A model generated the notes under the pieces. It was given only the letters and a program-made list of their open reading frames with translations. It was not told the DNA's origin and did no database searches. DNA of 64,000 nt from Microbacterium hydrocarbonoxydans. GTDB lineage: Bacteria; Actinomycetota; Actinomycetes; Actinomycetales; Microbacteriaceae. A program made the translations under genes and the position numbers. The DNA lies in contig NZ_JYJB01000010.1 in NCBI RefSeq assembly GCF_000956475.1, positions 1,170,864-1,234,863 of the forward strand. Direction: 5' to 3'. Below are positions 27,691 through 35,781 of this stretch, one piece after another; the first letter of the stretch is position 1, and every line of letters starts with the position of its first letter.

Positions 27691-28977
27691 ATGATGCTTT
27701 TCTCCACCGCACACCCTGCCGGTCGCCTCGTAGCGGCCGCCGCCGTCGGCTCGGCGTTCATGCTCGCACTCGCCGGCTGCAGCAGTCCCTCTGAGGGCAC
27801 GTCGCCGACGGAAGTCACGATCTGGCACTACTGGGACGGCACCAACGCAGACACCTTCGATGCCATGGTCGCCGAGTACAACGACGCTCACCCGGACGTG
27901 AAGATCTCCGCCTCGAACGTCCCGAACGCCGACTTCCTGACGAAGCTCAGGGCGTCGGCCACGTCGCGCACACTGCCCGACATCGCGATCGGGGACCTGA
28001 TCTGGGTGCCTCAGATCGAGCAGATGGGCGGACTCGCCGATCTGTCGAAGACCCTTCCTTCGTCGACTCTGGCTGACATCAACCCCGCTCTGACGTCGTT
28101 CGGCAACATCGGCGGCGCCCAGGTCTCTGTTCCCGTCTCGGCGAACAACCTCGCGTACATGTACAACAAGACTTTGTTCACCGAGGCGGGCCTGGACCCC
28201 GAGAATCCCCCGACGACGTGGGACGACCTCATCAGCACAGGTCGCACGATTCTCGAGAAGACCGGCAAGCCGGGGTACGACCTGTTCACTCAGGCCGGCG
28301 ACAGCGGCGAGGGACTCACGTGGAACTTCCAGGTGAATCTGTGGCAGGCGGGCGGCGAGTTCCTCAACGACGACAACTCGGCTGCCGCGTTCAACACTCC
28401 TGAAGGCGCCGAGGCCGTGCAGTTCTGGGTCGATCTGATCGACTCCGGTGTGAGCCCATACGCGAAGTGGGGCGAGTTCGAGAAAGGACAGGGCGGATCC
28501 GCGCAGGAGGGCTCCTGGATGGTGGGCATCTGGGCGGCTGACCCGCCCTTCGAGTTCGGGGTCGCCAAAGCCCCCTACCCCACGGACGGGCATGCCGCGA
28601 CCAACCTCGGCGGTGAGCAGGCCATGATCTTCGACAATTCGGACAAGGAGACTGCCGCGGCATCCGACTTCCTTGCGTGGTTCTTGGAACCCGACCAGGT
28701 GACCGCCTGGAGCGAGAAGACCGGCATGCTGCCCGTGCTGAGCTCCGTCGCCACAGGCACGGACTACCTCGACTGGGTCGACTCAACCGAGCCGCGCCTG
28801 CGTCCGTTCGTCGAGCAGATGGCTGACGCCCACGCCCGGCCGAACACGCCGCTCTACCCGCAGATCTCCCTGGCGTTCGCGACAGAGATCGAGAAGGCGC
28901 TCGCCGGCGAGACCAGTGTCAGTGAGGCGCTCGACAAGGCAGAAGCCGCGGTGAACGCCGTGATCGACAAGGGTTGA
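27691..28977 (+). CDS. Maltodextrin-type sugar-binding lipoprotein
   Basis: Extracellular substrate-binding protein of an ABC importer. The signal peptide ends in the lipobox L-A-G-C with Cys30 as anchor; the mature part opens with a short Ser/Thr linker and V-T-I-W-H-Y-W-D-G near residue 43. Two adjacent ATG codons (27691, 27694) follow AAGGAG, and the first is used here. The gene ends overlapping the start of the first permease. Its placement between GH13 genes implies maltose, maltodextrin or cyclodextrin as ligand. Confidence 0.92.
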   Translation: MMLFSTAHPAGRLVAAAAVGSAFMLALAGCSSPSEGTSPTEVTIWHYWDGTNADTFDAMVAEYNDAHPDVKISASNVPNADFLTKLRASATSRTLPDIAIGDLIWVPQIEQMGGLADLSKTLPSSTLADINPALTSFGNIGGAQVSVPVSANNLAYMYNKTLFTEAGLDPENPPTTWDDLISTGRTILEKTGKPGYDLFTQAGDSGEGLTWNFQVNLWQAGGEFLNDDNSAAAFNTPEGAEAVQFWVDLIDSGVSPYAKWGEFEKGQGGSAQEGSWMVGIWAADPPFEFGVAKAPYPTDGHAATNLGGEQAMIFDNSDKETAAASDFLAWFLEPDQVTAWSEKTGMLPVLSSVATGTDYLDWVDSTEPRLRPFVEQMADAHARPNTPLYPQISLAFATEIEKALAGETSVSEALDKAEAAVNAVIDKG

Positions 28978-29936
28978 CGACTCGCGTGTTCTTCTCCACC
29001 GGTTCCGGAACTGACCGTCGGGTGCGCCTGTCACCCGACGGTCAGAGAATCGTCCATCGACCTCGTTACGAACGCGATCAGGTCGCCACGGCCGCGCTCT
29101 TCCTCGCGCCGGCCCTGATCGTCCTCGGCGTCTTCGTCTTCTACCCGATCATCGCGGCGGCCCAGATCAGCCTGACCTCGTGGAACGGCTTCTCGCCGGT
29201 CAAGGAGTTCATCGGCCTCGACAACTACGTGCGCCTCGCGCAGGATCCAGAGTTCTGTAACAGCTTGACGGTCACCGCCATCTATGCCTTCGGCGTCTGC
29301 GTCCTCAGCGTCGCCACGGGCTTGGTCGTCGCTCTGCTCCTCGATGCGCCTCTGCGCGGGCGCGGGCTGTACCGCGGCATCTACTTCCTTCCCGCAGTCA
29401 CGTCCTCGGTCGCTGCGGCCATCGTCTGGAAGTACATGCTTGACCCGGCCGGATTCGTGAACTCCGTTCTCGCACAAGTGGGCATCGATGGTCCGGACTG
29501 GCTGCAGGACCGATGGCTCGCGCTCGGAGCTCTGACACTGCTGACCGTGTGGAAGAACATCGGTTTCAACGCGGTGCTGTACCTCACAGCGATGCAGGCG
29601 CTCCCCGCTGGCGTGTTCGAAGCAGCCCACCTCGATGGCGCCAACGCGTGGCAGCGCGTTCGTCTGATCACGGTTCCCCTGTTGCGTCCGATGACCTTCT
29701 TCGTCGTCGTCCAGGCTCTGATCACGAGTTTTCAGGCGTTCGATCTCGTCTACATGCTGACCGAGGGAGGGCCGCGCGGCGGCACGGACGTCCTCGGGAT
29801 GTTCATGTACCGGCAGGCATTCCGCCTGGGCGACTTCGGCTACGGAACGGCGATCGCCTTCGTGACGCTCTTCCTGGTACTGGGGGTCACGCTCGTCCAG
29901 TGGCGCGCGAGCGGTACGGGAAAGGACGAACGATGA
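28974..29936 (+). CDS. ABC sugar permease (MalF-like)
   Basis: First membrane subunit of the maltodextrin importer, about 320 residues with six helices after a polar 38-residue N-terminus and the EAA loop E-A-A-H-L-D-G-A-N-A-W near residue 219. The start is uncertain: TTG at 28974 overlaps the binding-protein stop (TTGA), and a GTG at 28986 is the main alternative. The next permease overlaps its stop by ATGA. Confidence 0.9.
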   Translation: MTTRVFFSTGSGTDRRVRLSPDGQRIVHRPRYERDQVATAALFLAPALIVLGVFVFYPIIAAAQISLTSWNGFSPVKEFIGLDNYVRLAQDPEFCNSLTVTAIYAFGVCVLSVATGLVVALLLDAPLRGRGLYRGIYFLPAVTSSVAAAIVWKYMLDPAGFVNSVLAQVGIDGPDWLQDRWLALGALTLLTVWKNIGFNAVLYLTAMQALPAGVFEAAHLDGANAWQRVRLITVPLLRPMTFFVVVQALITSFQAFDLVYMLTEGGPRGGTDVLGMFMYRQAFRLGDFGYGTAIAFVTLFLVLGVTLVQWRASGTGKDER

Positions 29937-30754
29937 GACCGTCGACCGGGATGGCCCTCGCCCGCCATGGCATTCTCGTGGCAGGCTCCCTGGCGGTAAT
30001 CGCCCCGTTCCTGTGGATGTTCACCACCTCCCTGCTGTCGCGATCCGAGACGTACACGAACACGTCCTTGCTCCCCACGTCGTGGCATTGGGAGAACTAC
30101 GTGCGGGCGTGGGAGTCCGCGCCCTTCGGTCAGTACTACCTGAACAGCGTCGTGATGGCCGTCGGCATCGTGGCGGGTCATCTCGTGCTCGACGCGCTGT
30201 CGGCGTACGCCTTCGCCAGGCTGCGCTTCCCGTTGCGGAACACGATATTCATGCTGCTTCTCGCCGCACTGATGATTCCGACCTTCGTCACGATCATCCC
30301 CGCCTACTCGATCGTGGCCGACCTCGGATGGATCGACTCGTATGCGGGACTCATCGTCCCGCGCCTCGCGGATGTGTTCGGCATCGTCCTGCTCCGGCAG
30401 TACTTCGCGTCGCTGCCTTCAGAGCTCGAAGATGCCGCGCGCATCGACGGATGCAGTCGGATCGGGACGTTCTTCCGCATAGTCGTCCCGCTGTCCACCC
30501 CTGCGTTCGCGACGCTCGCGATCTTCAGCTTCCTCTTCGCCTGGAACGACTTCCTCTGGCCGTTGCTCGTGACGAACGTCGATGAGCACAGGACCGTGCA
30601 GATCGGACTGTCTGCTTTCGTCGGCCGGTACGGAACCTCGTGGAATTACCTGATGGCCGGCACCCTCACCGCGACGATTCCGAGCATCGTCGTCTTCTTG
30701 TTCTTTCAGCGCGCGCTCGTTCGCGGCATAGCCTCCACCGGAATGAAGGATTGA
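29933..30754 (+). CDS. ABC sugar permease (MalG-like)
   Basis: Second membrane subunit, 273 residues, six helices, with the EAA-type loop D-A-A-R-I-D-G-C-S-R-I-G near residue 169. The ATG at 29933 follows GAAAGGA and overlaps the previous stop by 4 nt, which fixes the start. No ATP-binding subunit is encoded here. Confidence 0.91.
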   Translation: MRPSTGMALARHGILVAGSLAVIAPFLWMFTTSLLSRSETYTNTSLLPTSWHWENYVRAWESAPFGQYYLNSVVMAVGIVAGHLVLDALSAYAFARLRFPLRNTIFMLLLAALMIPTFVTIIPAYSIVADLGWIDSYAGLIVPRLADVFGIVLLRQYFASLPSELEDAARIDGCSRIGTFFRIVVPLSTPAFATLAIFSFLFAWNDFLWPLLVTNVDEHRTVQIGLSAFVGRYGTSWNYLMAGTLTATIPSIVVFLFFQRALVRGIASTGMKD

Positions 30755-30755
30755 T

Positions 30756-32120
30756 ATGAACGTACCCGACTGGCTCGCCGACGCGAGCTTCTACCAGATA
30801 TTCCCGGAGCGGTTCGCAAACGGAGACCCCGCACTGGACCCTGACGATGTCGTTCCCTGGAACTCGGTGCCGACGCGTGACAACTTCTTCGGCGGCGACC
30901 TCCAGGGGATCATTGACCATCTGGATCACATCGAGTCGCTCGGGGCGAATGCCATCTACTTGACGCCCGTCTTCGAGGCGAACACCAACCATCGATACGA
31001 TGCCGTCGACTACTTCAAGATCGATCACCGACTGGGCGATCTCAGCACCTTCAAGGCGTTTCTCGACGAAGCCCACCGCCGGGGTATCCGCGTTGTGCTC
31101 GACGCCGTGCTCAACCATTGCGGTGACGGTCACTGGGCATTTCGAGATGTCGTCGAGCACGAGGCGGAATCGAGGTACGTGAACTGGTTCTCCGTGGAGA
31201 GCTTCCCCGTCAGCCCCCATCCAGAGCCCAACTACCGCACCTGTTCGGGGTGCTACTACCTTCCGAAGTGGAACGCGTACAACCCCGAGGTGCGCGCACA
31301 CCACTTCGATGTCGCTCGCTTCTGGCTGGAGCAGGGCATCGACGGCTGGCGCCTCGATGTGCCGTACTTCATCAATCACAATTTCTGGCGAGAGTTCCGC
31401 TCCGTCGTGAAATCGGTGGATCCGCAGGCGTACATCGTCGCGGAGGAATGGCGAGATCCCGAGGAGTGGCTCCAGGGCGATCTCGCCGACGGCACCATGA
31501 ACTACACGCTGCGCGACCTCATCCTCGGGTTCACGGCGGATCGGTCGATCGATGCCTTCTCCTTCGCCAAAGGAGCGGCCGCTCTCCGGGCTCGGATCCC
31601 CGACGGATTCCACGCAGGCATGCTCAACCTCCTCGGTAGCCATGACACCGAACGTGTACTCACTAGGCATCACGGAGATGTCGCCGGCGCACTGCTCGCC
31701 TACGATCTGCTGCACAGCGCCGAGGGCGCACCGATGATGTACTACGGCGACGAAGTCGGCATGCAGGGCGACAACGACCCGGGCTGCCGTGGCGCGATGA
31801 GGTGGGATGAAGGCGAATGGAACCAGGAGATCCTGGCGCACATCAAGCTTCTCGGCACGCGTCGGGCGGAGCACATCGCGCTTCGGCGCGGCGTGCAGTC
31901 GGTCACTGCACTGGACGCGGATACGATCGTTCTGGTGCGCGCCCACGAGGACGAGCGAGTCGCCGTCGTCGCGCACCGCGGGCCAGGGATCGACATCGAC
32001 CTTGAAGCAATCCCGATGGGCCCGTGGCTCCCGATCGGCGCCGTGCCTGATGACGACGGCAGGTGTCGCATCGCGGAGTGTTCGACATTGATGCTGATGT
32101 CGGGAAAGGAGCCGGTATGA
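30756..32120 (+). CDS. Cytoplasmic GH13 neopullulanase/maltogenic-amylase-like enzyme
   Basis: A 454-residue GH13 enzyme that starts directly with the barrel (F-Y-Q-I-F-P-E-R-F) and lacks the N-terminal N-domain usual in cyclomaltodextrinases, so it is a short form. The catalytic set is Asp201 (G-W-R-L-D-V), Glu230 (A-E-E-W) and Asp297 (G-S-H-D-T). It probably cuts imported maltodextrins or cyclodextrins. It starts 1 nt after the permease stop, and its own stop overlaps the LacI start by ATGA. Confidence 0.9.
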   Translation: MNVPDWLADASFYQIFPERFANGDPALDPDDVVPWNSVPTRDNFFGGDLQGIIDHLDHIESLGANAIYLTPVFEANTNHRYDAVDYFKIDHRLGDLSTFKAFLDEAHRRGIRVVLDAVLNHCGDGHWAFRDVVEHEAESRYVNWFSVESFPVSPHPEPNYRTCSGCYYLPKWNAYNPEVRAHHFDVARFWLEQGIDGWRLDVPYFINHNFWREFRSVVKSVDPQAYIVAEEWRDPEEWLQGDLADGTMNYTLRDLILGFTADRSIDAFSFAKGAAALRARIPDGFHAGMLNLLGSHDTERVLTRHHGDVAGALLAYDLLHSAEGAPMMYYGDEVGMQGDNDPGCRGAMRWDEGEWNQEILAHIKLLGTRRAEHIALRRGVQSVTALDADTIVLVRAHEDERVAVVAHRGPGIDIDLEAIPMGPWLPIGAVPDDDGRCRIAECSTLMLMSGKEPV

Positions 32121-33166
32121 GGACTCGCCGCGCCACCATGCAGGATGTGGCAGATCGAGCGAACGTATCGAAGTCGGCGGTGTCTCTCGCGTTCAACGAC
32201 TCCAAGAAACTGTCGGAGGCCACTCTTCAGAACATCCTCAACGCGGCCGCCGAACTCGGTTTCTCGCAGGATCCCGCGGCGCGGATGCTGCGTACGCGCC
32301 GCACCGACAGCCTGGGTCTCCTGCTCCCCCAGCAGCTCGACAAGGTTCTGGAGAACCCGTATTACTCGCTCTTCCTCCAGGGGATCGGCCAGACGTGTCA
32401 GCGTGAAGGCTTCACACTGCTCCTGGCACCACCGCTTCGCGGCTCGATGCTCAAGGCCATCCCCTACGCGGCCGTCGACGGATTCATCGTCAGCGGGCTC
32501 GAGTACGACCGCGGAGAAGTGATGGCGCTCCGTCAGCGCGATATCCCCTTCGTTCTCGTCGACAGCGAGTTGCACGACGACGTACCGAGCGTCGAGATCG
32601 ACGACAGCGAGGGAATCGCGGAGCTCGTGAGGCACCTGCTTGCCATGGGGCACCGGCGGATCGCATTCGTCGCGTTCGAGACGGGGACCTCGGGCGGCTA
32701 CCGCAACTGGAAGGGGCCGGTCCTGCGTCGGATGCAGGGCGCCGCGGAAGGTCTCGCCGCTGTCGGCCTGACCACCGAGAGCGACGGCATCGCCATCATC
32801 GAGGTGCCGTGCACGAGGTCGGGAGGAGCGGCGGCGTTCCGCCAGCTCTGGGGCGCGGATGCCCGGCCGACGGCAATGGTCGCGTTCAGCGACATCATCG
32901 CCCTCGGCATCATCGACGCCGCGCGCGAAGCAGGCGTGGACGTGCCGGGCGAGCTTTCGGTCAGCGGGTTCGACGATCTCATCGAAGCGAGCTGGATCAG
33001 TCCGGCCCTCACCACCATCCGCCAGCCGATCGCGACGAAGGGGCGGCTTGCCGCGGAGTACCTCGTCGAGGCGATTGCTGGGGAATCACCGTCTCGCGAC
33101 CATCAGCAGCGCCTCAGCACGACATTGCTGCTGCGCGGCTCGACCGGCCCTGCGCCATCTGAGTAA
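32117..33166 (+). CDS. LacI-family repressor of the maltodextrin operon
   Basis: A 349-residue regulator, last gene of the operon it most likely controls. The HTH (M-Q-D-V-A-D-R-A-N-V-S-K-S-A-V-S-L-A-F-N) and hinge occupy residues 8-62, and the sugar-binding domain ends in T-T-I-R-Q-P. The ATG at 32117 overlaps the previous stop. A perfect GTTTA-G-TAAAC palindrome downstream of the operon promoter (23947-23957) is the best candidate operator. Confidence 0.9.
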   Translation: MRTRRATMQDVADRANVSKSAVSLAFNDSKKLSEATLQNILNAAAELGFSQDPAARMLRTRRTDSLGLLLPQQLDKVLENPYYSLFLQGIGQTCQREGFTLLLAPPLRGSMLKAIPYAAVDGFIVSGLEYDRGEVMALRQRDIPFVLVDSELHDDVPSVEIDDSEGIAELVRHLLAMGHRRIAFVAFETGTSGGYRNWKGPVLRRMQGAAEGLAAVGLTTESDGIAIIEVPCTRSGGAAAFRQLWGADARPTAMVAFSDIIALGIIDAAREAGVDVPGELSVSGFDDLIEASWISPALTTIRQPIATKGRLAAEYLVEAIAGESPSRDHQQRLSTTLLLRGSTGPAPSE

Positions 33167-33261
33167 CCGCCTCTGCGTCACAGCGCTACGGTCGGCACAG
33201 CTTCGCCGGATTCGACACAAGTCGGATGCCGCGACGCCGAGGTCGTGATCCCTCGTGCCAA

Positions 33262-33315
33262 CTATCGTCAACCCCTGTTGACAGCCATGCGCGCGTCAAC
33301 GAAGATTGACGATAG
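33262..33315. promoter_or_regulatory. Tandem inverted-repeat operators before a small HTH gene
   Basis: Two copies of GTCAA-N6-TTGAC start at 33267 and 33295 (28 bp apart). The outermost arms extend to a perfect 10-bp inverted repeat, CTATCGTCAA (33262-33271) and TTGACGATAG (33306-33315). A TTGACA (33278-33283) inside could be a -35. The right arm abuts the AGGAGG ribosome site of the HTH gene. Confidence 0.7.
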
Positions 33316-33325
33316 GAGGTTCGAC

Positions 33326-33532
33326 ATGACCACATCCGCGGCCGTAACGCAGGCCGAAGGCGGAGAGCCGCTCTCCGAGCTGCACCGCCTCGCGGCGCTC
33401 CGCCAGGAGCTCGTACGAGCAGAAGAGACCCAGGTGCGCAGAGCCCGCAATCTCGGCTACTCCTGGCAGGCGATCGCGAGCGCGCTCGGCGTGACCAAGC
33501 AGGCCGCCCATCGCCGATTCGGCCATCGCTGA
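33326..33532 (+). CDS. Small helix-turn-helix protein (68 aa)
   Basis: A 68-residue protein with an acidic N-terminal helix and a C-terminal HTH (Y-S-W-Q-A-I-A-S-A-L-G-V-T-K-Q-A-A-H-R-R-F) at residues 44-66. Similar short HTH proteins occur widely in Actinobacteria, often next to stress or export genes, but I do not know a defined function. The ATG at 33326 follows a perfect AGGAGG. The operator-like repeats upstream suggest autoregulation, and the ABC exporter gene 78 nt downstream may be its target or operon partner. Confidence 0.75.
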   Translation: MTTSAAVTQAEGGEPLSELHRLAALRQELVRAEETQVRRARNLGYSWQAIASALGVTKQAAHRRFGHR

Positions 33533-33610
33533 CGGGCACTCAGCCCACCCACAGAATCCGTCACGGCCGCGAGTACGGTCGAAGTACACATCTCCAGAAC
33601 GAGGTTCCGC

Positions 33611-35494
33611 ATGTCCAGCACGGCGACATCCCGCCGCCTGAGGCGCGGCGCGCAGCAGGACGGCCCGCGCGCCACCTTCCGCCAGCTCCTCCCCTTCCTG
33701 TTCGAGCACAAGAGGACGCTGATCGTCGTCGCGATCCTCAGCGTCGCCGGTGCCGCGACCTCGCTCGTGCAGCCGCTGCTCGTCGGTCAAGTCATCCAGG
33801 CCGTGCAGTCCGACAGCGGGCTCGGCATCCTGATCTGGCTGCTCATCGGCTTCGTCGTGGTCTCGTCGGTCCTCTCGGGATACCAGCACTATCTGCTGCA
33901 ACGCACGGGCACCGCGGTCGTGCACTCGAGCAGGCGCAAGCTCATCGCACGCATCCTGCACCTGCCGATCAGCGAGTTCGACGCGCGGCGCACAGGCGAC
34001 CTCGTGTCGCGCGTCGGCACCGACACCACTCTGCTCTACGCCGTGCTCACCCAGGGACTGGCGGATGCCGTCGGCAGCGCGATCCTGTTCCTGGGCGCTC
34101 TGATCGCGATGCTCCTGATCGACCCTGTGCTGCTCCTGCTCATCATCGTCGTGATCGGAGCATCCGTGACCGTGGTCGTCGCCCTCAGCGGCCGCATCCG
34201 CACCGCCTCGACCGAGCAGCAGGTCAAGGTCGGAGAACTGGCGTCCGGCGTCGAGCGCGCCGTCGGCTCGATCCGCACCGTGCGCGCGTCGGGCGCCACC
34301 GAACGCGAGACCGCCGCAGTGTCGGCTCTCGCCGCCGACGCCTACGGCATCGGCGTGCGCATCGCGAAGATCTCGTCCCTCGTCGTGCCGGTCGCCGGCA
34401 TCGCACTGCAGCTGTCGCTGCTCGTCGTCCTCGGCGTCGGCGGGTTCCGGGTGGCCGCGGGGACCATCGAGATCGCGTCTCTGATCACGTTCATCATGTT
34501 CCTGTTCATGCTCGTGATGCCGCTGGCGACCACCTTCGGGGCGATCACCTCGGTGAACCAGGCGCTCGGCGCCCTCGGGCGCATCCAGGAGGTCCTCGAT
34601 CTGCCCCGCGAGGATCAGGCGGATGCCGAGATCGCCGCTGCCCTTCCCCGCGAAGCCGCATCTGTCGACGCCCCCGCGCTGGAGTTCCGAGACGTGCGCT
34701 TCCGTTACCCCGAGAACGTCGTCGCGGCGAGAGAGAAGGCGGCGAGAGAGGCGCGGACGCTCCTCGCCGACGCGCACCTCGATCCCGCTGACGACGTGGA
34801 GTCCGCCCCTGAGCGGGAAGTGCTCCGCGGTGTGTCCTTCACCGTGCCCCGTGGCTCGCGCGTGGCACTGGTGGGACCCAGCGGCGCCGGCAAGAGCACC
34901 ATCCTCTCGCTGGTCGAGCGCTTCTACGACCCCACCGGCGGCTCGATCCGGCTGCACGGCCACGACGCGCGCACGTATCCGCGAGACGAGCTGCGCGCGC
35001 ACTTCGGGTACGTGGAGCAGGACGCTCCGACCCTCGCTGGCACTTTGGCCGACAATCTGCGGCTCGCATCGCCGACGGCATCCGATGCCGACTGCGAGCG
35101 CGTGCTCCGTGCCGTGAACCTCGGCGATGTCCTCGAGCGCAACCCGCTCGGGCTCGACGCCCCGGTCGGCGAAGACGGAGTGATGCTGTCAGGCGGAGAG
35201 CGCCAGCGGCTGGCGATCGCCCGGGCCCTGCTCACCGACGCGCCGATCCTGCTGCTCGACGAATCCACCTCCTCCCTCGACGGCGTGAACGAGCAGCGCA
35301 TGCGCGAGGCGATCGACGCAGTATCGACCGATCGCACGCTCGTGGTGATCGCGCACCGGCTGTCGACCGTCGTGGACAGCGACGTGATCGTCGTGCTGCA
35401 GGACGGTGTCGTGGTCGGCCAGGGCACCCACGCGGAGCTCGTCGAGACCACTCCCCTGTATCGAGACCTCGCCAGGCACCAGCTGCTCGCCTGA
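33611..35494 (+). CDS. ABC exporter with fused permease and ATPase domains
   Basis: A 627-residue type-IV ABC half-transporter that should act as a dimer to export lipids, peptides or drugs. Six helices lie within residues 35-320. The ATPase has Walker A G-P-S-G-A-G-K-S-T near residue 421, signature L-S-G-G-E-R-Q-R near 527, Walker B I-L-L-L-D-E-S-T-S near 549 and the H-loop A-H-R-L. An Ala/Arg/Glu-rich insertion of about 30 residues interrupts the start of the ATPase between F-R-Y-P-E-N and V-L-R-G-V (about 366-406), which is unusual. The substrate is unknown. Confidence 0.9.
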   Translation: MSSTATSRRLRRGAQQDGPRATFRQLLPFLFEHKRTLIVVAILSVAGAATSLVQPLLVGQVIQAVQSDSGLGILIWLLIGFVVVSSVLSGYQHYLLQRTGTAVVHSSRRKLIARILHLPISEFDARRTGDLVSRVGTDTTLLYAVLTQGLADAVGSAILFLGALIAMLLIDPVLLLLIIVVIGASVTVVVALSGRIRTASTEQQVKVGELASGVERAVGSIRTVRASGATERETAAVSALAADAYGIGVRIAKISSLVVPVAGIALQLSLLVVLGVGGFRVAAGTIEIASLITFIMFLFMLVMPLATTFGAITSVNQALGALGRIQEVLDLPREDQADAEIAAALPREAASVDAPALEFRDVRFRYPENVVAAREKAAREARTLLADAHLDPADDVESAPEREVLRGVSFTVPRGSRVALVGPSGAGKSTILSLVERFYDPTGGSIRLHGHDARTYPRDELRAHFGYVEQDAPTLAGTLADNLRLASPTASDADCERVLRAVNLGDVLERNPLGLDAPVGEDGVMLSGGERQRLAIARALLTDAPILLLDESTSSLDGVNEQRMREAIDAVSTDRTLVVIAHRLSTVVDSDVIVVLQDGVVVGQGTHAELVETTPLYRDLARHQLLA

Positions 35495-35564
35495 GCACGG
35501 CCCGGCGCCGACCTCGGGCTGCCGCACCCGGCATCCGTCCCGCTCGGCCGCCTCACGGCCTTCG

Positions 35565-35642
35565 GTCGCCGAGACCCCCTGCTGTTGCCGAGACCCCCAG
35601 CTGTAACTGGGGGTCTCGGCAACATGTGGGGGTCTCGGCGAC
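35565..35642. repeat. Nested inverted repeats built from four copies of one 12-mer
   Basis: GCCGAGACCCCC occurs twice in direct orientation (from 35568 and 35587) and twice inverted (from 35609 and 35628). The inner pair makes a perfect 18-bp hairpin (35583-35600 with 35607-35624) and the outer pair a perfect 15-bp stem (35565-35579 with 35628-35642). It lies between the convergent ABC exporter and pckG genes and can serve as a terminator for both. Confidence 0.85.
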
Positions 35643-35781
35643 ACGGGAGCGAACTCACTCGCCGCGGCGGGAGACGCGAAGGCGGGATGCCCGAGACCAC
35701 TCAGCCATGGGTTCGTCTCGAGCATCCCGCCTCGCGGGGTGGAAGGGCGCCGTATCCCCCGATGCCGGCGCCCCGTCTGTG

